Source of the DNA: Clostridiales bacterium Firm_14
GTDB taxonomy: Bacteria; Bacillota; Clostridia; Saccharofermentanales; Saccharofermentanaceae
Reading direction: 5' to 3'
Length of the DNA stretch: 64,000 bases
Assembly (NCBI GenBank): GCA_001604135.1
Contig: LVAT01000013.1
Span: forward strand, 1 to 64,000
In this document: positions 1 to 8,050 of the stretch, piece after piece
How the letters are laid out: every line of letters begins with the position of its first letter
How positions within the stretch are numbered: position 1 is the first letter of the stretch
Made by a program: the position numbers and the translations under genes
The notes under the pieces: model-generated
What the model was told of the DNA's origin: nothing
The model's input: only the letters and a program-made list of their open reading frames with translations
The model's database searches: none

Positions 1-30
1 TATCAAAGATTTTTAAAACAAATGCGATAA

Positions 31-64
31 AAAAGACCCGAAATATAGTATTTTCGGGTCTTTT
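31..64. terminator. Bidirectional-looking terminator hairpin
   Basis: An A-rich stretch, the stem arm GACCCGAAA, a short AT loop, the matching arm TTTCGGGTC and a T-run form an intrinsic terminator that works on paper in both directions. It probably ends a gene lying left of the window and insulates the alcohol dehydrogenase. Confidence 0.75.
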
Positions 65-123
65 AATACGTGTATCATATGTTTATAAAAGTTACCGGCT
101 ATATAGGAAAGGAGAATGTTTTC

Positions 124-1302
124 ATGTTCGATTTTAAGTATTTCACTCCTACAAAAGTTATTTTTGGCAAGAACACGGAATCTCAGGTCGCAGACCTTAT
201 CAAGGAGTTTGGCGGTACCAAGATCCTTATCCATTATGGCGGCGGAAGCGTTGTGCGTTCCGGCCTTCTTAAGAGAGTAACAGATACTCTGGATGCTGCC
301 GGAATCAGCTATGTTGTTTTGGGCGGTGCAGTTCCGAATCCTCATTTGGGACTTGTTTATGAAGGCATCGAACTTTGCAAGAAAGAAGGCGTTGATTTCC
401 TTCTTGCAGTAGGCGGCGGAAGCGCTATCGATTCAGCAAAGGCTATCGGTTACGGCGTAGCTAACGAAGGCGATGTTTGGGACTTCTACGATTATAAGCG
501 CCAGGCAAAAGGATGCCTTCCCTTGGGTGTTATCCTTACCATCGCAGCTACAGGAAGCGAGATGAGCGATTCTTCCGTTATCACCAAGGAAGAGGGTCTT
601 GTTAAGAGAGGCTACAGCAGCGATTATTCGAGAGCAAAGTTCGCAATCATGAATCCTGAGCTTACCATGACTCTTCCTGATTATCAGACAGCTTGCGGAT
701 GCACCGATATCATGATGCATACGATGGAAAGATATTTCACGAACGGCGGCAACATGGAGATCACAGATGCTCTTGCAGAAGGACTTCTCCGCACGGTTAA
801 GAAGAATGCCGTTATCCTCCGCGACGATCCCCAGAACTACGATGCACGTGCAGAAGTTATGTGGGCAGGAAGCCTTGCACATAACGGCCTTACAGGCTGC
901 GGCAACGACGGCGGAGACTGGATGACGCATAAGCTTGAGCATGAGCTCGGCGGCCTTTACGATGTTGCACACGGCGCAGGTCTTGCAGCCATCTGGGGCA
1001 CATGGGCAAGATACGTATATAAGAACTGTCTGCCGCGCTTTAAGAAGTATGCGATCAATGTTATGGGTGTTGCAGAAGAGGGCACCGATGAGGAGATCGC
1101 ACTTAAGGGTATTGAGGCTATGGAAGACTTTTACAGATCGATCAACATGCCTACAAATCTCCGTGAACTCGGTGTAAATCCCACAGAGGAGGAGCTTAAG
1201 GACATGGCTCATAAGTGCGCTATAGGCGTTGGCGGCGAGATGGGTTCTGCAAAGGTCCTTGATGAGCAGGCAATGTACGATATCTATAAGGCAAGCATGT
1301 AA
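124..1302 (+). CDS. Iron-containing alcohol dehydrogenase (YqhD/butanol dehydrogenase type)
   Basis: A 392-residue cytoplasmic group III alcohol dehydrogenase, expected to reduce aldehydes with NAD(P)H. The nucleotide-binding signature GGGSAIDSAK is at about residues 97-106. The metal ligands Asp195, His199, His269 and His283 are all in place, with the 14-residue spacing of the last two typical of YqhD and BdhA. I chose the ATG at 124 because an AAAGGAG ribosome site lies 8 bases upstream; an in-frame ATG at 70 has no such site. It is followed closely by other redox genes. YqhD-like enzymes act on short aldehydes, from butyraldehyde to toxic aldehydes, so the true substrate is open. Confidence 0.9.
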   Translation: MFDFKYFTPTKVIFGKNTESQVADLIKEFGGTKILIHYGGGSVVRSGLLKRVTDTLDAAGISYVVLGGAVPNPHLGLVYEGIELCKKEGVDFLLAVGGGSAIDSAKAIGYGVANEGDVWDFYDYKRQAKGCLPLGVILTIAATGSEMSDSSVITKEEGLVKRGYSSDYSRAKFAIMNPELTMTLPDYQTACGCTDIMMHTMERYFTNGGNMEITDALAEGLLRTVKKNAVILRDDPQNYDARAEVMWAGSLAHNGLTGCGNDGGDWMTHKLEHELGGLYDVAHGAGLAAIWGTWARYVYKNCLPRFKKYAINVMGVAEEGTDEEIALKGIEAMEDFYRSINMPTNLRELGVNPTEEELKDMAHKCAIGVGGEMGSAKVLDEQAMYDIYKASM

Positions 1303-1335
1303 GTGACCTTTATTTCCTGAAAGGAGGATTCCTTT

Positions 1336-2307
1336 ATGTCAGTAAAATGGGGCGTTCTGGGTACAGCGAATATCGCAAGAGGATGTACTATCCCGGGCAT
1401 GAAGATGGCAGAGAACTGCGAGCTTTATGCAATTGCCGGAAGAAACGAAGCTAAGGTGCAGAGCTATAAGGACGAGTTCGGTTTTGAGAAAGCTTATGTC
1501 GGATACGACAAGCTTTTGGAAGACCCTGAAGTACAGGCAGTTTATATTCCTCTTCCGAATAATCTTCACAAGGAATGGGTCATCAAGGCGCTTAAGGCAG
1601 GAAAGCACGTTCTGTGCGAGAAGCCTTTGGCTTTAAATGCCGCTGATGCAAGAGAGATGTTCGCTGTTGCAAAAGAGAATAACGTAATCCTCATGGAGGC
1701 TTATGCATATCTTCACAGCCCGTATATCAAGTCTTTGAAGGAAGATATCCAGAGCGGGATCATCGGTGACGTTGAGTTCGTCGACACTGCATTCTTCACA
1801 CAGTATTACGTCGAAGATATCAGAATGTATAAAGAGCTTGGCGGCGGCGCAGTTTATGATCTTGGCTGTTATTGTACGACAATGATCTTATCGCTTATTG
1901 ATTCGGCACCTGACTTCGTTACGGCTAAGGCTGAGTTCAATGATAAGGGTGCGGATGTCCTGGCTTCAGTTATCCTGAAGTTCGAAAACGGCGCAAGGGC
2001 AGTATTCAATGTCGGCATGATCTTCGATCCGGGTTCTGACAGAAGAAAAGACATCCTTTACGTTCACGGTTCAAAGGGAACTATCGTATCCGACGTCGAG
2101 TATAACCAGGAAGGAAGAGTCACTTATACGGTTACTTCCGGAAGCAAGGTCTATAATCCTTCGATCAATGTTCCGCAGAATTACATGCTTGAAGTAGAGC
2201 AGCTCGGAAGATGCATCGAAAGAGGCGAGCAGCAGCATATCACACCGGAATTCTCCATTAAGAACGCTGAGCTGCTTGATAAGATATTGGAACAGATCGG
2301 ATATTGA
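1336..2307 (+). CDS. Gfo/Idh/MocA family oxidoreductase
   Basis: A 323-residue NAD(P)-dependent sugar or polyol dehydrogenase-like protein. The N-terminal Rossmann fold opens with WGVLGTANIARG, and the family signature CEKPLALN, carrying the conserved Lys, follows near residue 95. The C-terminal half matches the Gfo/Idh substrate domain, including DLGCY near residue 175. A strong AAAGGAGG site precedes the ATG. It lies 33 bases after the alcohol dehydrogenase and 12 before the nitroreductase, so these genes probably share a transcript. Substrate cannot be told from sequence; family members act on glucose, inositol, dihydrodiols and similar compounds. Confidence 0.88.
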   Translation: MSVKWGVLGTANIARGCTIPGMKMAENCELYAIAGRNEAKVQSYKDEFGFEKAYVGYDKLLEDPEVQAVYIPLPNNLHKEWVIKALKAGKHVLCEKPLALNAADAREMFAVAKENNVILMEAYAYLHSPYIKSLKEDIQSGIIGDVEFVDTAFFTQYYVEDIRMYKELGGGAVYDLGCYCTTMILSLIDSAPDFVTAKAEFNDKGADVLASVILKFENGARAVFNVGMIFDPGSDRRKDILYVHGSKGTIVSDVEYNQEGRVTYTVTSGSKVYNPSINVPQNYMLEVEQLGRCIERGEQQHITPEFSIKNAELLDKILEQIGY

Positions 2308-2319
2308 TGAGGTAATGAT

Positions 2320-2844
2320 ATGAACGAGACATTAAAAGTATTAGAGACAAGAAGAAGCTGCAGAAACTTTAAGCCTGACATGGTCAAAGAGGAAGACTTA
2401 AAGGCAATTATCGAAGCAGGTACATATGCTGCTACAGGCATGGGAAGGCAGAGCCCCATCATCATTGCAGTTACAGACAAAGCTACACGTGATGCGCTGT
2501 CTGCCGCTAACGCAAAGATCGCAGGAATGCCTGAAGGAACAGATCCTTTCTATGGCGCACCCGTAATCCTTATCGTCCTTGCGAAGAAGGATGTTGTTAC
2601 TTATATCTACGACGGTTCACTTGTAATGGGCAATCTCATGAATGCTGCAAAGAGTGTAGGCGTTGACAGTATCTGGATCCACAGGGCAAAGGAAGAATTC
2701 GAGTCTGAGATCGGCAAGGAAATCCTTGCAAAGCTCGGCATCACAGATGAGTATGAGGGTATCGGTCACTGCGCATTAGGTTATGCCGCAGCACCTCTGG
2801 GCGATCCCGCACCTAGAAAAGACAATTACGTTTATTACATTTGA
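2320..2844 (+). CDS. Nitroreductase family flavoprotein
   Basis: A 174-residue protein of the small FMN-dependent nitroreductase family, which transfers electrons from NAD(P)H to quinones, nitroaromatics or flavins. The family opening ETRRSCRNFKPDMV, with its FMN-phosphate-contacting Arg-Ser-X-Arg pattern, is at residues 9-22. The C-terminal GYAAAP segment is also typical. It is slightly shorter than many members (about 180-220). GAGGTAATG upstream serves as ribosome site. Its stop codon nearly touches the ribosome site of the flavodoxin-like gene, indicating an operon of small redox proteins. Confidence 0.85.
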   Translation: MNETLKVLETRRSCRNFKPDMVKEEDLKAIIEAGTYAATGMGRQSPIIIAVTDKATRDALSAANAKIAGMPEGTDPFYGAPVILIVLAKKDVVTYIYDGSLVMGNLMNAAKSVGVDSIWIHRAKEEFESEIGKEILAKLGITDEYEGIGHCALGYAAAPLGDPAPRKDNYVYYI

Positions 2845-2855
2845 TGAGGCCTGTT

Positions 2856-3485
2856 ATGGATAAGCGTTTTAAGGTATTAATGCTTAACGGAAGCCCCAGA
2901 CAGAACGGCAATATCGCCGTTGGTTTTCGTGAGATGCAGAAGATCTTCGATGAGCTTAATGTCGAATATGAGTGCATTGATCTTGGAAAGAAAGACGTAA
3001 GGGGCTGCATTGCCTGCGGTACATGCGGTAACACAGGCAAGTGTGTTTTCGATGACGTCGTAAATGAGATATCCGACAAGTTCGAAAAGGCTGACGGCAT
3101 CGTTGTCGGCTCTCCCGTTTACTACGGCTGTGCCAACGGAACTCTGGTTTCTGCTTTGCAGAGAGTCTTTTACAGCTCTCATTTTGAAAAGCGAATGAAG
3201 GTCGGTGCGAGCGTGGTATGTGCAAGAAGGTCCGGCTGTACGGCCACTTTCGACGAATTGAATAAGTTCTTTACGATATCCAATATGGCAGTCGCTACAA
3301 GTCAGTACTGGAATAATATCCACGGCGGCGCACCGGGAGAAGCTGACCAGGATGAAGAAGGAAAGCAGACGATGAGAGCTCTTGCCCGCAACATGGTATT
3401 CCTTATGGAAAGCATTGCTCTTGGCAAGGAAAAGCTCGGCCTTCCCAAGCAGGAAGAACATCTGTGGACTAATTTCATAGGGTAA
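2856..3485 (+). CDS. Flavodoxin family protein with CxxC-type cysteine cluster
   Basis: A 209-residue NADPH-dependent FMN reductase/iron-sulfur flavoprotein-like protein. The start KVLMLNGSPRQNGN is the flavodoxin-fold FMN phosphate loop, and GSPVYYG near residue 85 is the second flavin loop. Between them GCIACGTCGNTGKC gives closely spaced cysteines as in clostridial proteins that hold an Fe-S cluster; cluster binding is inferred, not seen. ATG at 2856 is preferred because GATGAGG lies just upstream; the longer frame from a TTG at 2841 overlaps the previous stop. A terminator hairpin follows the gene. Confidence 0.82.
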   Translation: MDKRFKVLMLNGSPRQNGNIAVGFREMQKIFDELNVEYECIDLGKKDVRGCIACGTCGNTGKCVFDDVVNEISDKFEKADGIVVGSPVYYGCANGTLVSALQRVFYSSHFEKRMKVGASVVCARRSGCTATFDELNKFFTISNMAVATSQYWNNIHGGAPGEADQDEEGKQTMRALARNMVFLMESIALGKEKLGLPKQEEHLWTNFIG

Positions 3486-3496
3486 TATGGTGATGA

Positions 3497-3527
3497 GCCT
3501 GCTTCTTCAATGGAGCAGGCCGTTTTT
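3497..3527 (+). terminator. Intrinsic terminator after the redox operon
   Basis: Arms GCCTGCT (3497-3503) and AGCAGGC (3514-3520) enclose a 10-base loop and are followed by CGTTTTT. It lies between the flavodoxin-like gene and the next gene, and it covers the upstream in-frame ATGs of the latter, which is why those are rejected as starts. Confidence 0.75.
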
Positions 3528-3539
3528 ATGGGGTGGCAT

Positions 3540-4301
3540 ATGGATAATAAAGTTGATGATATTCCCAGTATTTCAGGCTATATAATTGCTTCTGTTCTGA
3601 CTCAGTTTCTGGCGCTTATGTTTTTCTTCCTGTCGCTTGCCGGCTTTATGACAGGTTCTGTTATAGGCGGGGTGATCCTTGTTGTTTTGGGCGGCCTTTG
3701 CGAGTTCTTATTTGTAAAGATGATACAGAAGATCCTGTTCTGGAAGAAAAAGGAGAAGGAATGCATCTCCCAAGCTCCTGAAGAAGCTGTTTTCGCAGAT
3801 TCGCTCTACAGAAATGACGGTGACAGCTTTGAGACAGCTCGCAGGCTTTATTGTGAGCAGCATGGGAAGAAAGCCGGAAAGCTTACCGGTGAAGACGAGA
3901 ATATCATCTGGCAGTATACCTATGGCGACTTTGCATATCTTTTGATGTGGGTAATCGATAACGGTTTTTACCGTCCTTACAAAGATTACGATGAAGATCA
4001 GGCAGAGGAAGCTAAAGCAGAAATCGCGAAGATTCGGAAAAGGGAAGCGCTGCCGACGGATTTCCTTAACGATTTCGGCGGATTCTTCATGGAAGATGAG
4101 GTCGCGAGAAAGGCACGCGGCTTTGTAAAGGAATATCGCGCAGGTTCTTTCCTTGATGATGTCAGGGCCTTTGCAAAGGATAATCTTGGTACGGAACTTT
4201 ATGGTTTCCCATTCCGCTGGGAAGATTACGATGCGTTTAAGCCCAAGATAGACGAAGCCTATAAGAAGTATCAGGAAGATAAATCACAGCCTGAAAAGTG
4301 A
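3540..4301 (+). CDS. Membrane protein of unknown function, two N-terminal membrane segments
   Basis: A 253-residue protein that I do not recognise. Two hydrophobic stretches at about residues 12-50 form a membrane hairpin (rich in Phe, Leu, Val, with SLAGFMTGSVIGGV between them), followed by a charged cytoplasmic-looking domain rich in Glu, Asp and Lys. The domain has aromatic-rich patches such as IIWQYTYGDFAYLLMWVIDN. Start choice: an ATG at 3510 lies within a terminator hairpin and one at 3528 abuts its T-run, whereas the ATG at 3540 follows GGGGTGG. It converges on the recombinase gene with a 10-base gap. Confidence 0.7.
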   Translation: MDNKVDDIPSISGYIIASVLTQFLALMFFFLSLAGFMTGSVIGGVILVVLGGLCEFLFVKMIQKILFWKKKEKECISQAPEEAVFADSLYRNDGDSFETARRLYCEQHGKKAGKLTGEDENIIWQYTYGDFAYLLMWVIDNGFYRPYKDYDEDQAEEAKAEIAKIRKREALPTDFLNDFGGFFMEDEVARKARGFVKEYRAGSFLDDVRAFAKDNLGTELYGFPFRWEDYDAFKPKIDEAYKKYQEDKSQPEK

Positions 4302-4311
4302 TATCTGCCAG

Positions 4312-5289
4312 CTATTTCTTCTCAGGATCAAAATTGGCTAAAGGGTTGCTCTCTATCGCGCGATGGAGAGCTTCATCATCTACATGGGTATAGATCTGGG
4401 TAGTGGAGACGCTCTGGTGTCCCAAGATCAGCTGAAGATTTCTTATATCGACTTTGCCGTACTTATACATAAGAGTAGCGGCCGTGTGTCTGAGCTTATG
4501 CACTGAATAGACTCTCGTATCGATCCCGGCTTCTTCAAGAAGGCGCTTTATCGTTATCTGGATCATGTCATCGGATATCCTTGTTCCGCGCTTGGACACG
4601 AACAGGGCCTTTTCCGCAGAAGGCTTTATCTTCAGCGACGCTCTCTTGGTCATCCAGTCATCAAGAGCTTCTAGGCAGGCGTCATTAAGATAGATCGTAC
4701 GTTCTTTATTACCTTTACCGATAACGGTTAATGTAGTGCCGTGAATGTCGTTTATATTGATGCCTCTGAGCTCAGATAAACGCATTCCGCAGTTAAGGAA
4801 GAGTGTAAGCATGCAGTAGTCACGCTCGTTGGATTCCTTGGGGGAATCGTAAGCGGCTTTAAGGAGTTCCTGGCTTTGCTCGAGCGTAAGATATTTTGGC
4901 ATGCGCTTGCCGATCTTCGGTGTCTCGATGTCGTATGCGGGATTGTTATCTATAAGTCTTTTCTTCGAATGAAGATATTTGAAAAAACTCTTCAGGGAGG
5001 CGATGTGTCTTGCTCTTGCGGAGTTGGACTGTTTTCGCGAACGGGAAAGCCAGATAACGAAGGCGAGAAGATCGTCAGTTGTTACCTTGTTTAAGATCTT
5101 TGCATCGATATCGGAGATGTCGATCTCTTCTAAAGGCGTATCCTGAGGCACGAGACCTCTGTCGAGCTTTAAGAACCTTGCGAAAAGGATGAGGTCATAG
5201 CGGTATTCCTTGACTGTGTTTTCCGAGCGTCCGAGAGCAGCTTCCATATAGCTCAGGTAATTCTCGAGAAGCGGGAATGTCGGCGTCAT
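4312..5289 (-). CDS. Tyrosine recombinase, XerC/XerD type
   Basis: A 325-residue site-specific recombinase. The N-terminal SAM-like DNA-binding domain (about residues 1-110) contains YLSYMEAALGRSENTVKEYR. The catalytic domain shows all active-site residues: Arg in NCGMRLSELRG, Lys in VIGKGNKER, His-x-x-Arg in VHKLRHTAATLM, His in LILGHQSVSTTQ and the nucleophile Tyr in TQIYTHVD. Its length fits XerC/D (about 300) rather than a phage integrase, and no phage genes or att sites lie nearby, so a housekeeping dimer-resolution role is favoured. Start supported by AAAAGGAGG. Confidence 0.85.
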   Translation of the reverse strand: MTPTFPLLENYLSYMEAALGRSENTVKEYRYDLILFARFLKLDRGLVPQDTPLEEIDISDIDAKILNKVTTDDLLAFVIWLSRSRKQSNSARARHIASLKSFFKYLHSKKRLIDNNPAYDIETPKIGKRMPKYLTLEQSQELLKAAYDSPKESNERDYCMLTLFLNCGMRLSELRGININDIHGTTLTVIGKGNKERTIYLNDACLEALDDWMTKRASLKIKPSAEKALFVSKRGTRISDDMIQITIKRLLEEAGIDTRVYSVHKLRHTAATLMYKYGKVDIRNLQLILGHQSVSTTQIYTHVDDEALHRAIESNPLANFDPEKK

Positions 5290-5318
5290 AAGCTTTAAGA
5301 CCTCCTTTTCTGGTATTC

Positions 5319-5346
5319 AGTATAATTATATTACAAATATCGGCAA
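5319..5346 (-). promoter_or_regulatory. Promoter for the recombinase gene
   Basis: Read on the minus strand, TTGCCG and TATACT are separated by 16 bases, 30 to 57 bases upstream of the recombinase start. Assignment is by pattern only. Confidence 0.45.
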
Positions 5347-5413
5347 TCAATCGGTTTCTGAAGGTTTACATGTTTATTACGGAATAAGAATGCTACAGTG
5401 TATAGAGGTATAA

Positions 5414-6382
5414 ATGAACATTGGGTGTACGGATATGCTATTGACTAATGACGAACTGAAGAAGATATATTTCGGCGCTTATGAATTCGAGCAGACACCT
5501 GACGGATACCTTAAGGCTAACCAATACACAAAAGCACAGATGGAATATTTCAAGGGTGCCTTTGAGATGTGGTATGAGAGGTGCGATGCATCAACCGCTA
5601 AGACCTTGGAACTTAAGACGGATGCTTCGGAGATCTCTTTTGATTATAAGTTCTTATGGAAGGGTTCGGAGGATTCCGTTGAGCTTTATGTTGACGGCCT
5701 TGCACATCAGATCCATTACGTTAAGGACATGAATGAAGAGGGAAGACTTACGTTCTCTCTACCTGAAGGAACACATGATGTCGTCATTTATCTTGCTGCT
5801 GATGCGACGCTTCTTATAAAGGATCTTTCCATAGATTCTGACTATGAGATACCCGTAAAAAATACCAAAGTCCTCTGGCTCGGCGATTCGATAACCCAGG
5901 GTTATGGCCCTCTTCGTTCTTCAGAGACTTATGTCAGCATAGCTAACCGCGAGCTTAACTGGGACATCATAAATCAGGGAATTGGCGGATATATCTACGA
6001 TAAGAAGTCACTCATGAAGATGCCCGGTTACGATCCCGACAAGATCGTTGTGGCTTTGGGCACAAACCAGTACGGAGACGGACCCGAAGCTGTCGAGGAA
6101 TACTATGAGACCCTTACAGGCATATATGGCGTCGAAAAGCCAATCCTTTGCATCTCGCCGATCTGGAGAGGCGATAATATTGAAGCTTTGCCTGTCTTTT
6201 ACGCCTTCTGCGATAAGGTAAAGGCTATTGCCGGCAGATATCCCAACATAAAGGTTATCGATGGCCTTAACCTCGTTCCGCATCTGGAAGAGTACTATCG
6301 TGATAATCTTCACCCCAACTGCCTGGGAACTGAGACATATGCCGTAAATCTCGTAAAGGAGATCAGAAGGGCAGGGTTCTGA
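5414..6382 (+). CDS. SGNH/GDSL hydrolase with N-terminal beta-sandwich domain (CE2-like)
   Basis: A 322-residue esterase-like protein with no signal peptide. The C-terminal half has the SGNH blocks: LGDSITQGYG with the nucleophile Ser near residue 159, a Gly block NQGIGGY, the block III variant LGTNQYGDG, and DNLHPNCLG with the catalytic Asp and His. The N-terminal 140 residues look like a beta-sandwich (SVELYVDGLAHQIHY), the architecture of carbohydrate esterase family 2 and GxDLY-type proteins. Deacetylation of oligosaccharides taken up by the cell is a reasonable inference. A weak TAGAGGT site precedes ATG 5414; the in-frame ATG at 5435 is possible. Confidence 0.8.
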   Translation: MNIGCTDMLLTNDELKKIYFGAYEFEQTPDGYLKANQYTKAQMEYFKGAFEMWYERCDASTAKTLELKTDASEISFDYKFLWKGSEDSVELYVDGLAHQIHYVKDMNEEGRLTFSLPEGTHDVVIYLAADATLLIKDLSIDSDYEIPVKNTKVLWLGDSITQGYGPLRSSETYVSIANRELNWDIINQGIGGYIYDKKSLMKMPGYDPDKIVVALGTNQYGDGPEAVEEYYETLTGIYGVEKPILCISPIWRGDNIEALPVFYAFCDKVKAIAGRYPNIKVIDGLNLVPHLEEYYRDNLHPNCLGTETYAVNLVKEIRRAGF

Positions 6383-6489
6383 CTTTTGCCAAAGCTTTGT
6401 TAAATGGTACAAATCTAACATAGCAAATTGGCTTAAAAGACCTGCATTTGTTGACTATTACCAATTATTCGGTATTTCATTTTTCGCAC

Positions 6490-6518
6490 TTGTTATATAA
6501 AAGGTGTTGTGCTAATAT
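6490..6518 (+). promoter_or_regulatory. Promoter for asd
   Basis: TTGTTA and TAATAT are separated by 17 bases. A transcript would begin near 6525, exactly at the 5' arm of the first leader hairpin, which supports this choice over the TTGACT at 6451 that has no good -10 partner. Confidence 0.5.
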
Positions 6519-6524
6519 GTGTTT

Positions 6525-6598
6525 GCTCGAAAGACAAATGTACGCGGTACGCGGACAAACGAGCTAAAAATACCACGGTGAAAGCCCGTGAAGAGACA
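6525..6598 (+). ncRNA. Structured leader of asd, possible cis-regulatory RNA
   Basis: The 74-base leader can fold into a long-range stem GCTCG (6525-6529) with CGAGC (6560-6564) that encloses a small GTAC-GCG-GTAC hairpin (6540-6550). A second hairpin CACGG (6574-6578) with CCGTG (6586-6590) ends right before the ribosome site. I do not recognise a known riboswitch class; it is far too short for a lysine riboswitch. The size and the position of the second hairpin next to the ribosome site would suit translational control. Confidence 0.4.
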
Positions 6599-7699
6599 AT
6601 GGAGTATTTAGAAATGGAACAGAAACTGAAAGTCGGCATTATCGGAGCTACAGGTTATGTCGGACAAAGATTTATCACACTTCTCGCAGACCACCCCTGG
6701 TTCGAGATCGTTGCTTTATGCGCATCTCCGAGATCTGCCGGTAAGACTTACGAAGAGGCAGTAGAGGGAAGATGGAAGCTTGATATACCTTGCCCGGAAT
6801 TCGTAAAGAAGATGGTAGTTTACGGTACAGACAATATCGAAGAATATTGCAAACAGATCGACTTCACTTTCTGCGCTGTAGATATGAAGAAGGATGAGAT
6901 CCGTGCTCTCGAAGAGAAGATCGCTAAGCTCGAGTGCCCTGTTGTTTCCAACAACTCAGCTAACAGATGGACAGAAGATGTTCCTATGATCATCCCTGAG
7001 GTAAACGCAGATCACGCTCAGCTCATCGAGGCTCAGAAGAAAAGACTCGGCACACAGAGAGGCTTTATCGCTGTTAAGCCTAACTGCTCCATCCAGAGCT
7101 ACGTACCTGCTCTTACACCTTTCCTTAAGAACGGTATCAAGCAGATCTCCGTATGCACATACCAGGCTATCTCCGGTGCCGGCAAGACATTCAAGGATTG
7201 GCCTGAGATGGTAGGAAATGTTATTCCTTACATCGGCGGTGAAGAGGAGAAGTCAGAGAAGGAACCTTTGAAGGTCTGGGGTCAGTTCGCAGGAGATCAC
7301 ATCGAGCTCGCAAAGAATCCCGTCATCTCTGCTCAGTGCTACCGTGTAGCAGTTCAGGAAGGTCATACGGCTGCAGTTTCCGTATCCTTCGAGAACAAGC
7401 CTTCCAAGGAAGAGCTCATCTCTGTATGGAATTCTTATGAGAGCGAAGCAGTAAAGCTCGGTCTTCCTTCAGCTCCTAAGCACTTCCTGCAGTACATCGA
7501 CGAAGATAACCGTCCTCAGCCTAAGCTCGACGCTAATTTCGAGAACGGCATGGGTGTATCCGTAGCAAGACTCAGAGAAGACAATATCTTCGATTACAAG
7601 TTCTGCTGCCTCTCACACAATACATTAAGAGGCGCTGCAGGCGGCGGTGTCCTTACGGCTGAGCTCCTTGTAGCTAAGGGATACATTAAGGCTAAATAA
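6599..7699 (+). CDS. asd: Aspartate-semialdehyde dehydrogenase, archaeal/fungal-type
   Basis: A 366-residue enzyme that reduces aspartyl phosphate to aspartate semialdehyde with NADPH in the lysine, methionine and threonine pathway. The Rossmann loop is GIIGATGYVGQRF; the active-site Cys is in VKPNCSIQSYVPAL and the active-site His in VQEGHTAAVSV. The sequence around the Cys (NCSIQ) and the overall length match the archaeal/yeast-type branch rather than the classical bacterial one. Start at 6599 is chosen since the frame upstream to 6509 runs through the structured leader; ATG 6614 is a further option. The aspartokinase gene lysC lies 29 kb away, not in this operon. Confidence 0.92.
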   Translation: MEYLEMEQKLKVGIIGATGYVGQRFITLLADHPWFEIVALCASPRSAGKTYEEAVEGRWKLDIPCPEFVKKMVVYGTDNIEEYCKQIDFTFCAVDMKKDEIRALEEKIAKLECPVVSNNSANRWTEDVPMIIPEVNADHAQLIEAQKKRLGTQRGFIAVKPNCSIQSYVPALTPFLKNGIKQISVCTYQAISGAGKTFKDWPEMVGNVIPYIGGEEEKSEKEPLKVWGQFAGDHIELAKNPVISAQCYRVAVQEGHTAAVSVSFENKPSKEELISVWNSYESEAVKLGLPSAPKHFLQYIDEDNRPQPKLDANFENGMGVSVARLREDNIFDYKFCCLSHNTLRGAAGGGVLTAELLVAKGYIKAK

Positions 7700-7715
7700 T
7701 TAACCAAAAGTGAGA

Positions 7716-7759
7716 TTTTTCCGGCAGGGGTAAAAATAGTCCCCTTGCCGGAAATTTTC
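7716..7759 (+). terminator. Terminator of asd
   Basis: Arms CCGGCAGGGG (7721-7730) and CCCCTTGCCGG (7741-7751) with one bulged base are flanked by T-rich tracts on both sides. Confidence 0.75.
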
Positions 7760-7761
7760 TC

Positions 7762-7790
7762 TTGACTTAATTAAACTTAATTACTATACT
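7762..7790 (+). promoter_or_regulatory. Promoter of the tRNA pair
   Basis: TTGACT and TATACT with a 17-base spacer lie 40 bases before the first tRNA: a near-consensus strong promoter as expected for stable RNA. Confidence 0.7.
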
Positions 7791-7829
7791 AATCAAGCGC
7801 TTTGAGAAAAGCACGTGTAGTGTGGATGT

Positions 7830-7906
7830 GGGCCTTTAGCTCAGTTGGTCAGAGCTCCCGGCTCATAACCGGTTGGTCCTGGGTTCGAGTCCCCGAAGGC
7901 CCACCA
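7830..7906 (+). tRNA. tRNA with CAT anticodon (Met, or Ile2)
   Basis: A 77-base cloverleaf with acceptor stem GGGCCTT/AAGGCCC, encoded CCA, D-arm GCTC-AGTTGGTCA-GAGC, anticodon loop CTCATAA and T-loop TTCGAGT. The anticodon CAT means elongator Met or, after lysidine modification by TilS, Ile2 reading ATA. The GGGCCTTTAGCTCAGTTGG start resembles both groups in Clostridia. The anticodon stem (first pair) and the T-stem (second pair) each contain one mismatch. Confidence 0.9.
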
Positions 7907-7929
7907 TTACACAACATCTGAATATATAT

Positions 7930-8014
7930 GGGAAGATTCCCGAGCGGCCAAAGGGAACAGACTGTAAATCTGTCGTCACTGACTTCGGTGGTTCGAATCC
8001 ACCTCTTCCCACCA
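7930..8014 (+). tRNA. tRNA-Tyr (GTA)
   Basis: An 85-base tRNA with acceptor stem GGGAAGA/TCTTCCC, encoded CCA, anticodon loop CTGTAAA with anticodon GTA, and a long variable arm as in bacterial type II tRNA-Tyr. It is 23 bases after the CAT tRNA and shares its promoter and terminator. Confidence 0.95.
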
Positions 8015-8024
8015 TAAATCTTTA

Positions 8025-8050
8025 AACCCCTTGAAATATAGGGGTTTTTT
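8025..8050 (+). terminator. Terminator of the tRNA operon
   Basis: Arms AACCCC and GGGGTT enclose a 10-base loop and run into TTTTTT. Confidence 0.75.

Noticed and set aside
433-1212. A 259-codon antisense frame inside the alcohol dehydrogenase gene
   Set aside because: It mirrors codon bias on the other strand, has no ribosome site and no domain; the sense gene is certain.
4312-5289. The recombinase as part of an integrated element
   Set aside because: No phage or conjugation genes, att-like repeats or composition shift around it; the length and motifs fit a housekeeping Xer protein.
6451-6456. TTGACT as -35 box of asd
   Set aside because: No acceptable -10 box lies 16-18 bases downstream, whereas TTGTTA-17-TAATAT places the start at the leader stem.
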